DNA of 64,000 bases from Fibrisoma montanum (GTDB taxonomy: Bacteria; Bacteroidota; Bacteroidia; Cytophagales; Spirosomataceae). Below, one piece after another: positions 18,874-26,374 of the stretch (its first letter is position 1; every line of letters begins with the position of its first letter). The notes beneath the pieces are model-generated. The model saw nothing but the letters and a program-made list of their open reading frames with translations, searched no databases and was not told the origin of the DNA. The DNA lies in the NCBI RefSeq assembly GCF_003583365.1, contig NZ_QXED01000002.1, positions 558,001 through 622,000 on the forward strand. Direction: 5' to 3'. A program made the translations under genes and the position numbers.

Positions 18874-20247
18874 CTATAATGTCCGCATCAGCCTGAGCCG
18901 GAAGAACCCTTCGACGTTGGCAACGCCATCGAAGCCCTGGTCGGTACCACCCGAATACTCATAGATACCGGCCTTCTTCATGGTAAATGAACCGATGTAG
19001 TAATCATTGCCGGTTCGCTGGTCTATTTTACGTATGAAACGCAGTTCACCGGGGCTCGGATAGGCTGTCTTATTTTCTATGTAATGAAACGTATAAATTG
19101 GCTGACCCGACGGGTTTGTAGTAATAGTCAGCACAGGAATCTGTAAATCGTTTTCAGACGTTTTCAGCTTCCAGGGTAAGCTGTGTTCTTCATATCCTTC
19201 CTGGCGGCTGGTGACGGGCCAGCTTAGTAAAACCGATGAAACAATTCCGGGTGTGACAGAGCCGGTCTGAACCGTCATATAATACCCCGACCCTCTTTCA
19301 ACCTTACTTAATCCCAATGCGGAGGTGGTGGGTATCCAGGGGCCGCCATTAATCCGGTATACCAGCCCTTCGCCCAGCACGTAGATCTTAGCTCTCAGCC
19401 GAATCTCTTTCTGCACATTGTTGACTTTCATGCTCAGAATCACCGTCACCACAGCGGGGTTGGTAGCGGGAATTCGTTCAGGGGCTACGTAAGTCGCTAC
19501 AGTCGTACTGTTTTCAATTAGTTTCCCGCTACCGTGTTCGAGCATCCAGTCTTTTACGTACTTATCATTAACCGTACCGGGCCGTGGAATAGGGTCAAAT
19601 TCACCCTCTTCCTGCAAGGCTAAACTATTATAGCGGACCCTCAGGTCGACAGAAGCGCCCGGGTCGATGGCTTCCATCACGGGGTCCAGTGAAGCACTTT
19701 TCAATATGGCCCAGTCACTGAAGTGGGTTGTACGCACAGCCATTAGTTTAGCCGTGGTGTCCAGACTGGCGGTTACCGGTGACTGCCATTTCTTCTCACC
19801 GTTCTGATAAGCAATCCGTAACAGTTCGGGCGCGGTGCCTTCGAGGTCCTGTTCCTCATAGTGCATGGTAATGGTAGCGGGTTTGGCGAACGTCAGCCCG
19901 TGGGGCAGCAGCTGGAAGGCCGTTCCGGTTCCGCCGGGGCAGTGGTTTTTGTCGAGAGCCTGCACCGATATAGTCTGGTTAGCGGTGAGCGCTCCGGCGG
20001 GAATGTCGACCCGAATCCGTTCGTCGGCCGACCGGATAGTACCACCGGCCGGGCCAATCGTGGCCGTAACGAGTTCACCGGCTGGTGTGCCAACGGGCGT
20101 AACGGCTCCGGTTGCAGGCGTGTTGGGCTGGCTGGGTGGGGTCGTGACACCCGAGTCATCCGGCTTAACAATCTCGGACTCTTTCTTACAGGAAAGCGCC
20201 GAAACGGCGAGCACAAGGCTCAGCATACAGGTGAATAGCTTGTTCAT
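18874..20247 (-). CDS. ZU5-like domain lipoprotein (copy 2)
   Basis: A 457-residue lipoprotein (signal ending AVSALSC, Cys20). Residues ~55-185 carry IGPAGGTIRSADERIRVDIP, PAGALTANQTISVQ, LLPHGLTFAKPATITMHYEE and TTHFSDWAILKS, a pattern seen in extracellular ZU5-like domains of Bacteroidota. An Ig-like middle part and a beta-rich C-terminal part with YPSPGELRF and VEGFFRLRLM follow. The paralogue at 22314-23693 shares the whole architecture; the ZU5-like part is the most conserved and the middle has diverged. It probably sits on the cell surface or in the periplasm. Function is unknown. Confidence 0.75.
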   Translation of the reverse strand: MNKLFTCMLSLVLAVSALSCKKESEIVKPDDSGVTTPPSQPNTPATGAVTPVGTPAGELVTATIGPAGGTIRSADERIRVDIPAGALTANQTISVQALDKNHCPGGTGTAFQLLPHGLTFAKPATITMHYEEQDLEGTAPELLRIAYQNGEKKWQSPVTASLDTTAKLMAVRTTHFSDWAILKSASLDPVMEAIDPGASVDLRVRYNSLALQEEGEFDPIPRPGTVNDKYVKDWMLEHGSGKLIENSTTVATYVAPERIPATNPAVVTVILSMKVNNVQKEIRLRAKIYVLGEGLVYRINGGPWIPTTSALGLSKVERGSGYYMTVQTGSVTPGIVSSVLLSWPVTSRQEGYEEHSLPWKLKTSENDLQIPVLTITTNPSGQPIYTFHYIENKTAYPSPGELRFIRKIDQRTGNDYYIGSFTMKKAGIYEYSGGTDQGFDGVANVEGFFRLRLMRTL

Positions 20248-20311
20248 GGGGTTTGCTGTTGTTTACGGCTCAAAATTGGCCGCCTGCCGGCTTCGGCTCA
20301 ATGAGAAAGCC

Positions 20312-20347
20312 CCTGAAACGGAAAAAGCCGCCTATGAAGCAGCTTTT
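20312..20347. repeat. Hairpin repeat, copy B
   Basis: AAAAGCCGC and GCAGCTTTT pair around CTATGAA with one mismatch, flanked on the left by CCTGAAACGG. It lies between the lipoprotein remnant and the downstream ZU5-like gene, in the same orientation as copy A. Confidence 0.7.
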
Positions 20348-20370
20348 GAATAAGGGCAGGAAACAAATAG

Positions 20371-20403
20371 CGTCCTGGCCGTTAATAAATTACGGCCAGG
20401 ACG
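20371..20403. terminator. 12-bp perfect hairpin downstream of the IPT/TIG lipoprotein
   Basis: CGTCCTGGCCGT (20371-20382) and ACGGCCAGGACG (20392-20403) are exact complements around a 9-base AT-rich loop. The structure follows the 20545 gene and its small remnant on the minus strand and probably ends that transcript together with copy B of the hairpin repeat. Confidence 0.6.
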
Positions 20404-20527
20404 ATTCAGTGGTCATTTTATCAGCTTCCAGGCCAACTGCGTTCAGCTTGACAGACACTATATCGGTACCGTGCTTGCAGGCTGCCGCCATTAGCATAAG
20501 CAGTAGGAGATAGAAGGCCTTCCTGAC
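20390..20527 (-). pseudogene. Possible remnant of a small lipoprotein gene
   Basis: A 45-codon minus-strand frame reads VRKAFYLLLLMLMAAACKHG and continues to SSWP then TAA. It has the basic N-terminus, hydrophobic core and Cys of a lipoprotein signal, but begins with GTC where ATG would be expected. No start codon lies upstream in frame before a stop. Its end runs into the 20371-20403 hairpin. It begins 17 bp after the stop of the IPT/TIG lipoprotein. It could be decayed, or could use the internal ATG and have lost its signal. Confidence 0.35.
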
Positions 20528-20544
20528 AAAAAACCGGCGCCAGG

Positions 20545-21555
20545 CTAATACTTGGCGGGCGTGCTACCCCAAACCACTTTAACGCTGGGTGTCCAGGCCG
20601 GGTCGGCACCGTTGGTGTGCAGGTTCATCGAGCCGATGCCGAGTTTATACGTCTGAGATTCACCACTTTTAAGACTGGTACCGTCGAACAGCAACTGGTA
20701 CCGCTCACGGTCCATCTCGGACGGGAAATAAACCGATGCGGGACGGTTGGTGCTGGTCTCATACCCAGTACAGGTTGTTGCCACAAAACTGGACGGTATG
20801 ACTCCGGCAGCCAGATACTCCATCGTAAGCTCAAAGCCTTTACCGGGTATCTGGTACACCTCAACGTTGAAATACTTCTCCCGCGTGGGCGGATTAGCCC
20901 CGGTACTTAGATAAATGGTGCCTGTCGTTTTGGTCCAGACCTCCTTTTCGGTGCCGCACCACTCCTCATTGTTCAGTACGGAAGTGCCTTCTCCGCGTGC
21001 TTCCCAATCCACCCGCGATGTGAAGTTTGCTGCCCCGCCGGCTGTCTTATCCAGCACCAGCTTCAGACCAGCCGGGGCAGGGAGGGCATCCCCCCGAAGT
21101 CGCACATAGGTAGCCGTCGAAAAGCTCAGCGTCTGATCATTGCGGGCGCAGGGGCGGTTGAAGTACATAATTACCGTCCACTCATTTAACACGCGGGCCG
21201 GGCTAACCCCACCCTCGCCATTGGTAACGGTGACTTGTCCCGACGAATTGTCACCACTTGCCGGTATGCGGCAAACGATGATGTTGTTGCCCCAAAGTGC
21301 AATGTACTCAGCGCCCAGCACCTGATTATTTATCCGGACCTTCGATGTAGCCTTATTCTGAGCGCCAAAGTTGGAGCCGTAAATGATCAACTCGCTGTTG
21401 CCACCACCCGGCCCTGTTTCTTCAGCCACTTGCAAATAGCTAATAGCGGGTTGGGGGACCGCCGGTTCCTGGGGGTGAACCTCGTCGGATTCTTTTTTGC
21501 AGCCAGCGAGGCTTAGGGTCATTGCCGCAAGCAGCAAAGAAAGGTAAGATTTCAT
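20545..21555 (-). CDS. IPT/TIG domain lipoprotein
   Basis: A 336-residue lipoprotein (signal ending LSLAGC, Cys19). Residues ~38-125 look like an IPT/TIG Ig-like domain: ISYLQVAEETGPGGGNSELI, IYGSNFGAQNKATSKVRIN, WGNNIIVCRIPASG and SSGQVTVTNGEGG. The remainder is beta-rich with RNDQTLSFSTATYVRLRGD and a later YFPSEMDRERYQLLFDG block that I do not recognise. It lies between the cupin gene and the second ZU5-like gene in the minus-strand envelope cluster. Such domains often bind carbohydrates or mediate surface interactions; the role here is inferred only from the fold. Confidence 0.75.
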   Translation of the reverse strand: MKSYLSLLLAAMTLSLAGCKKESDEVHPQEPAVPQPAISYLQVAEETGPGGGNSELIIYGSNFGAQNKATSKVRINNQVLGAEYIALWGNNIIVCRIPASGDNSSGQVTVTNGEGGVSPARVLNEWTVIMYFNRPCARNDQTLSFSTATYVRLRGDALPAPAGLKLVLDKTAGGAANFTSRVDWEARGEGTSVLNNEEWCGTEKEVWTKTTGTIYLSTGANPPTREKYFNVEVYQIPGKGFELTMEYLAAGVIPSSFVATTCTGYETSTNRPASVYFPSEMDRERYQLLFDGTSLKSGESQTYKLGIGSMNLHTNGADPAWTPSVKVVWGSTPAKY

Positions 21556-21628
21556 GAGTAGTTGTTGTTATTAGGAATCGTTTACTCAAAGTAGGAGGAT
21601 CGGATACGAACCGCCCAGAATGCTCTGG

Positions 21629-21664
21629 TTGAAACGTCAAAAGCCGCCTATGAAGCAGCTTTTG
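21629..21664. repeat. Hairpin repeat, copy C
   Basis: Nearly identical to copy B (AAAAGCCGC, CTATGAA, GCAGCTTTT), with left flank TTGAAACG. It lies 33 bp past the end of the cupin gene on the minus strand and can act as its terminator. Confidence 0.7.
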
Positions 21665-21696
21665 ACCACAGTAATACAGGTCAATCCGTAGGGAGT

Positions 21697-22275
21697 TTAT
21701 CCAACATCGACCAGCTCAGGCGCATCCCTGATCGGCTCGGGTGCGTTTTTAAAGTGTTCATACTTGTTCAGGAGCTTGCCAACCCGATAGACGATAGGCA
21801 TGACCACTTTCTTGACGAATGGGGGAATCTCGGCCATGTCGTATTCGCTGGCGTAACGAGTTATCAGGTAGGCTCCGTCAAAGAGTTCAGGTTGGGCCTT
21901 ACCGGACTTGTTCTGGGCGGCATAAATGCTGCTCAGGAAAAATACGATGGTATTGGCGGGTTTCAGCCAGCCGTCGCAGTGCAGGATGTCCGTGCCTGCG
22001 TTCCAGAACCGGTGCGCAACGCCCCGTTTGAACACAATCGACTCGCCTGCGTTCGCGTACTGCACCGGCTGCCCGGCTATCTGATACGCAATTCGGCCTT
22101 CCAGCACGGTGAAGCCTTCGTCCTGCAGCCAGTGCGTGTGCATCGGTGGACCGCTGTTGGGCTGCACAAAATTTTCGCAGAGTAGCACGTCGCCGTCCGG
22201 CTCGTGGCGGATGCTTTTGAAGATCAACGTTTCGCCGAGGTGACTCTCGATGGTATGCGGCAATGAATAGTTCAT
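21697..22275 (-). CDS. Cupin domain-containing protein (second copy)
   Basis: A 192-residue protein with a cupin barrel in residues ~15-110. Motif 1 is PMHTHWLQDEGFTVLEGRI (two His and a Glu for metal binding). Motif 2 is AGESIVFKRGVAHRFWNAG with a third His. A helical C-terminal part (VVMPIVYRVGKLLNKYEHF) follows. Its overall plan matches the cupin at 16355-16960. It sits 38 bp after the first ZU5-like lipoprotein and 142 bp before the IPT/TIG lipoprotein gene. The substrate is unknown; metal binding is likely from the intact motifs. Confidence 0.8.
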   Translation of the reverse strand: MNYSLPHTIESHLGETLIFKSIRHEPDGDVLLCENFVQPNSGPPMHTHWLQDEGFTVLEGRIAYQIAGQPVQYANAGESIVFKRGVAHRFWNAGTDILHCDGWLKPANTIVFFLSSIYAAQNKSGKAQPELFDGAYLITRYASEYDMAEIPPFVKKVVMPIVYRVGKLLNKYEHFKNAPEPIRDAPELVDVG

Positions 22276-22313
22276 GATTGTGCGTGATTTGTTGTTTATG
22301 GTTTGCTGGGAAT

Positions 22314-23693
22314 CTACTTGGTTCGTTTGACTCGGAAATAGCCTTCGATACGAAAGAAGCCGGCCGAACCTACCTGGTTGAAGGCTTCGCTTTTTTGTAA
22401 GTCGAACTTACCGATGACGTAATCGCCCACTTTGCTGAAGCTGTAAAAGGTGAGGGCTCCGGGGCTAGGATAACCGACTTTACCCACGTGATAGAAGTGT
22501 TGGTAAATCGTTTTAGCGCTGGCATCCGAGAGGCTGAACCTAGGCCCGGCCCCTTCGAGTACCCAGGGCATGACGACCGCTGTCGACGGATTAAGCAGGG
22601 TTGGATCTGATGTCTCGGGTGGAACCTGTAACGATTGAATGGACACACCTATATTGTTCTCATCAGCGGTTGTGATACCGCTGTTTATGTTTAGTAGCTT
22701 ACCAGCGGGCGTATTCAGAATCTGAGCGCCCTGCGGAGAAAGAGTGTGGACCCACTTGCCACCGTTGATGCGAAAGGTCAATCCTTCCGGTATTACGTAG
22801 ATGTTCGACACCAGTCGCAGGTCTTTGAATACCTGCCCGTCGATGGTGGTCGACTGGTTCAGAAACACCGTTACCGTTTCTGGATTAACGGCCGAAATCG
22901 TCTTGGGTGCATAGTAAGCCCCCTGATTGCCGGAACTGACCAGGAGGCCTTCTCCACGCAACGTCCACTCCTTAATTAAGCTTGCGGGAGCCCGGTATGG
23001 GATAGGAACCAGCAGGTCGTCGCCATAGTCCTTAACCGGGATTACCAATACGTTCAGCTCTACTTCCTCTCCGGGGCTGATAAAGGCGTGATCAGGTGTG
23101 ACTTCCATGGTCTGGAAAAGGCCCCAGTCGCTGAAGTGGGTGGTCTGCACCGTCACCGTGTGGGCTGTGGTGTCGATGGCTTTCGTCGCGGGCGACTGCC
23201 AGCTGCCTTTGTCATTCTGGTAGGCGATACGTAACAGTTGGGGTGCCGACCCGTTCACATCCTGTTCGGTGTAGTGGAACGTAATGGTAGCGGGTTTGGC
23301 AAAGATTTGCCCGTGGGGCAGCAGCCGGAAGGCCTGCCCCTTACCCAGCGGGCAGTGGTTCTGGTTCAAAGGCTGCACCGAAATGGTCTGGTTGGTGGTC
23401 AGGGCACCGGCCGGGATGCTCACCCGAATCCGCTTGTCGGCCGATTCAAGGGTGCCGCCGGCCGGACCGATGGTGGCGGTAACGATGACCCCTTCGGGTG
23501 CGGCCACCGACGTGACGGCGCCGGCCGGATTAGTAGGCGTTGGGATTGGCTGCTCCGTACCTGTTTTGTCGGGGGTAATGACATCTACTTCTTTCTTACA
23601 GGAAGCCAGCGACAGCACGAAGCAGATAACTAACGTAAGGGAAAAACGCGTGAAATCAGGTCGCGGGCGTGTTTGGTTTTGTGTTGTTTTCAT
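22314..23693 (-). CDS. ZU5-like domain lipoprotein (copy 1)
   Basis: A 459-residue lipoprotein. The N-terminus MKTTQNQTRPRPDFTRF is longer than usual before the hydrophobic core and lipobox (CFVLSLASC, Cys at ~32). The ZU5-like region (IGPAGGTLESADKRIRVSIP, LLPHGQIFAKPATITFHY, TTHFSDWGLFQ) is strongly similar to copy 2 at 18874-20247. The middle and C-terminal parts keep the same order (VIPEGLTFRINGGKW, YPSPGALTF, FFRIEGYFRV) with more divergence. It follows the AraC regulator by 62 bp and precedes a cupin gene by 38 bp, suggesting one transcript. Confidence 0.75.
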   Translation of the reverse strand: MKTTQNQTRPRPDFTRFSLTLVICFVLSLASCKKEVDVITPDKTGTEQPIPTPTNPAGAVTSVAAPEGVIVTATIGPAGGTLESADKRIRVSIPAGALTTNQTISVQPLNQNHCPLGKGQAFRLLPHGQIFAKPATITFHYTEQDVNGSAPQLLRIAYQNDKGSWQSPATKAIDTTAHTVTVQTTHFSDWGLFQTMEVTPDHAFISPGEEVELNVLVIPVKDYGDDLLVPIPYRAPASLIKEWTLRGEGLLVSSGNQGAYYAPKTISAVNPETVTVFLNQSTTIDGQVFKDLRLVSNIYVIPEGLTFRINGGKWVHTLSPQGAQILNTPAGKLLNINSGITTADENNIGVSIQSLQVPPETSDPTLLNPSTAVVMPWVLEGAGPRFSLSDASAKTIYQHFYHVGKVGYPSPGALTFYSFSKVGDYVIGKFDLQKSEAFNQVGSAGFFRIEGYFRVKRTK

Positions 23694-23755
23694 GACCGTT
23701 TGTTAGCATTTGTTGTGCTACAAAGGTCCGACGGCCCACCTGCCCAACCTTGTAT

Positions 23756-24565
23756 TTAACGGACATTCTCGAACAGGTGCCCCACAAGCTGGCTCTTGCG
23801 GTCACGGTACGTACCGGGTGTAAGGCTGGTGAACGTTTTAAACGTTTTGTTGAAATGCGCCTGGTCGGTAAACTGGCAGGTGTACGCAATCTGCGTCATC
23901 GATAGGGATGTATAATGAATCAGGTTAAGCGCGTGCAGGTACTTCTTATAAAGCAGGGTCTGCTCGGTGTTCAGGCCCGTTAAGGCCAGCAGTTTGCGCG
24001 AGAGCTGCCGGGGTGAGTAACATAGCATGTCGGCCACTTGAGCCACCGACAGCGTACTGTTGGCGTAGCCATTGATAAAGCGGTTGAACGCCTGCTCACG
24101 CGGATCCTGACTCGTCAGCCGTTGGGTCAGGACAGTCGAGAAAAGCGCTACCCGCTCGGCAAACGTGTGGTGCTCGCCAAGCTGATGCCAGAGTGAGTCA
24201 ATCGAAGACTCAACCAGCGTCATGTCCGTACAACAGTCGGCAAAGTCGTCGGGCGTTATGTTGAACAGGCGTTTAAGAGCCGTTGCGTTCAGCACTACCC
24301 CAAAGAACGTCTGTTCCTGCGGAGGAAGCTGCTGCGCAATGGGCTGGGTATTGTAGCCGTTCACGAAGCAGCGCGGCAGCCTATACAGAGTACCGCCTAC
24401 CTGCGAACGGATGGGCGCATTATGGAGATTGAAAATGATTTCGACACACCCCATTGGGATGATGGTTTCGACAACCGGAGCCGGATTGTTGCGCTCGACT
24501 TGCCAGAAAGCCTGAACCGTATGGCTGAGGGCCGCTGGCGGTAAGGTAACGTTTGACTGTTCCAT
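23756..24565 (-). CDS. AraC family transcriptional regulator
   Basis: A 269-residue regulator. The C-terminal ~100 residues form the AraC double helix-turn-helix: TLSVAQVADMLCYSPRQLSR, then SLSMTQIAYTCQFTDQAHFN and FKTFTSLTPGTYR. The N-terminal ~150 residues (ETIIPMGCVEIIFNLHNAPI, FVNGYNTQPIA) look like the ligand-sensing domain common in Bacteroidota AraC proteins. It is the first gene of the minus-strand envelope cluster and may control the ZU5-like lipoprotein and cupin genes that follow. The target and inducer are not visible in the sequence. Confidence 0.88.
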   Translation of the reverse strand: MEQSNVTLPPAALSHTVQAFWQVERNNPAPVVETIIPMGCVEIIFNLHNAPIRSQVGGTLYRLPRCFVNGYNTQPIAQQLPPQEQTFFGVVLNATALKRLFNITPDDFADCCTDMTLVESSIDSLWHQLGEHHTFAERVALFSTVLTQRLTSQDPREQAFNRFINGYANSTLSVAQVADMLCYSPRQLSRKLLALTGLNTEQTLLYKKYLHALNLIHYTSLSMTQIAYTCQFTDQAHFNKTFKTFTSLTPGTYRDRKSQLVGHLFENVR

Positions 24566-24635
24566 GAGTAAGGGCGATGCATGAATCGTGTGGTGAAAAT
24601 GCCCTTACCGCAAAGCATAGCCAACACCTAACTCG

Positions 24636-24674
24636 TTGAAACGGAAGAAGCGGCTGATGAAATGGCCTTTACTT
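24636..24674. repeat. Hairpin repeat, copy D (degenerate)
   Basis: It shares the left flank TTGAAACGGAAGAAGC with copies A-C, but the right arm is diverged (GGCCTTTACTTC), so the stem is weaker. Unlike the others it lies upstream of a gene, not after one. Confidence 0.55.
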
Positions 24675-24773
24675 CATACTGAATGGTAGGCATTAAATCG
24701 ACAAAATCCGGTAATAGTACCTGGGCGATTCACCCCATCTTTAGACAATGCGTTCGGGCATCGGGCGATTACA

Positions 24774-24805
24774 TTGAAACCGATTGCTGGATTCGACTAA
24801 ATTTG
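24774..24805 (+). promoter_or_regulatory. Promoter of the PQQ-type sugar dehydrogenase gene
   Basis: TTG at 24774-24776 and an exact TAnnTTTG element, TAAATTTG, at 24798-24805 are separated by 21 bases. This would start a transcript near 24810 with a leader of about 110 bases. Confidence 0.55.
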
Positions 24806-24919
24806 TCAGGCTTTTCTGATAGGTCTGACCGATAAACCCTGGCAACAGACCAGCAGAATACCCGATTGCGAACGCTGTACCCCTGAATTTACGTTACTAC
24901 AGAACTTGGTTAAATCAAC

Positions 24920-26176
24920 ATGCAACACGACAAATTACACAAGACTGGCAGCGTACTGCTGTTCATGGCAGGCATTTCTCTGGCCGTAGGTGCCTGCGGA
25001 CAGAACGTAGCCGACAACTCAAAAACCCCGTCGAAGGCCGGCGGAAGCCTTGCCCCGGTCGAAACGAAAGCGCCGAACTCGAACTACACGCCGGCTTTTT
25101 CGGGCCAGACCCGGGTTGCCGGCGTAAAAACGGCAACCCCTTTTGAGGGTAAAGTGCTGACTGAAGCACTGAAAAGTCCGTGGGGCATCACCAGCCTGCC
25201 GGATGGACGGCTGCTCGTCACCGAAAAAGAAGGTACGATGCGGATTGTAACGTCGGCGGGTCAGGTTAGCGAACCAATCACGGGCCTGCCGAAGGTCAAC
25301 CCGGCTGGTCAGGGTGGACTGCTGGGCGTTCGGGTCGATCCTGAGTTTGCCTCCAACCGGATGGTGTACTGGGTGTTTTCCGAGCCGCTCCCCGACGGTA
25401 ACCTGACGGCGGTGGCCAAGGGTAAACTGTCGGCCGACGAAAAGACAATCGAGGGAGCCACGGTCATCTACCGCGCTACGCCTGCCTACAAAGGAACGCT
25501 GCACTACGGCGGTCGTATCCTGATTGACAAGGCCGGAAACCTGATTATCAGCACCGGCGAGCGCTCGGACCTGGTAACCCGGCCACAGGCGCAATCGACT
25601 AATTCGGGACTGGGAAAAGTGATCCGCATCACGAAAGAGGGTAAGCCGGCTTCCGGTAACCCGTTTGCCGGTCAAGCCGATGCGCGCCCTGAGCTGTATT
25701 CCTACGGGCACCGGAACGTACAGAGCCTGGCGTTTCACCCGGTAACGGGCGATCTGTGGGAAGGAGAATTTGGTCCGAGAGGGGGCGACGAGATAAACCG
25801 CGTGGAGCCCGGCAAAAACTATGGCTGGCCGGTCATCACGTATGGCATCGAGTACAGTGGGAAGAAAGTAGGGGAGGCTATCCAGCAGAAAGAAGGGCTG
25901 CAACAGCCGGTTTATTACTGGGATCCATCCGTTTCGCCCAGTGGTATGACGTTCTACAGCAGCGATGCCATGCCCGAATGGAAAAACAATCTGTTTGTCG
26001 GGACGCTGAGCGGAATGCACATTGCCCGGCTGGTCATCGAGAACAATAAGGTGGTGGGCGAAGAGCGTCTGCTGGCCGACGAGTACCAGCGTTTCCGGGA
26101 TGTCACCCAGGGCAACGACGGAGCCCTATACGCCGTGACCGACCAGGGACGACTGTACCGCATCGCCAAAAAGTAA
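24920..26176 (+). CDS. PQQ-dependent sugar dehydrogenase lipoprotein
   Basis: A 418-residue protein with a lipoprotein signal (SLAVGAC, Cys~26) and a ~45-residue linker. A six-bladed propeller of the soluble glucose/aldose sugar dehydrogenase family follows. Family motifs include LKSPWGITSLPDGRLLVTEK, GQGGLLGVRVDPEF, HYGGRILIDKAGNLIISTGE, SYGHRNVQSLAFHP, GEFGPRGGDEINRVEPGKNYGWP and FVGTLSGMHIARL. Such enzymes oxidise the C1 of sugars using PQQ and calcium in the periplasm. The substrate sugar cannot be read, and no PQQ synthesis genes are in the window. The gene is monocistronic: it has its own promoter, and a terminator follows at 26194. Confidence 0.9.
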   Translation: MQHDKLHKTGSVLLFMAGISLAVGACGQNVADNSKTPSKAGGSLAPVETKAPNSNYTPAFSGQTRVAGVKTATPFEGKVLTEALKSPWGITSLPDGRLLVTEKEGTMRIVTSAGQVSEPITGLPKVNPAGQGGLLGVRVDPEFASNRMVYWVFSEPLPDGNLTAVAKGKLSADEKTIEGATVIYRATPAYKGTLHYGGRILIDKAGNLIISTGERSDLVTRPQAQSTNSGLGKVIRITKEGKPASGNPFAGQADARPELYSYGHRNVQSLAFHPVTGDLWEGEFGPRGGDEINRVEPGKNYGWPVITYGIEYSGKKVGEAIQQKEGLQQPVYYWDPSVSPSGMTFYSSDAMPEWKNNLFVGTLSGMHIARLVIENNKVVGEERLLADEYQRFRDVTQGNDGALYAVTDQGRLYRIAKK

Positions 26177-26193
26177 GGTTCGACACCTACGTT

Positions 26194-26227
26194 GAAAAGG
26201 CCGGAGATACCCATTTCCGGCCTTTTC
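26194..26227 (+). terminator. Intrinsic terminator after the sugar dehydrogenase gene
   Basis: GAAAAGGCCGG (26194-26204) pairs with CCGGCCTTTTC (26217-26227), 18 bp after the stop codon. Confidence 0.8.
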
Positions 26228-26374
26228 GTGGTTAAGAGGGTCACGCGGGGCGTAGCGTGTTCAGGAACAACTTCCTACAATTCATCACGAGTTTTTACGG
26301 GCTTACTACGTAATTGTTTGACGCAGAGCCGCTCCTCTCTACTTTTACGGCCGAACGTCTGCTCACGCCAGTCC

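Larger units (their letters stand above)
24566..24919. other. Divergent intergenic region (AraC / sugar dehydrogenase)
   Basis: No gene is visible in these 354 bases. The region holds copy D of the hairpin repeat (24636-24674), a good promoter for the sugar dehydrogenase gene (24774-24805), and a ~110-base leader with a GGTCTG/CAGACC stem (24822-24851). Confidence 0.6.

Noticed and set aside
24822-24870. SAM-I riboswitch before the sugar dehydrogenase gene
   Set aside because: GATAAACCCTGGCAAC resembles one conserved stretch, but the upstream AGAG/kink-turn part and the GGGACUGGCCC-like stem are missing, and the gene is not in sulfur metabolism.
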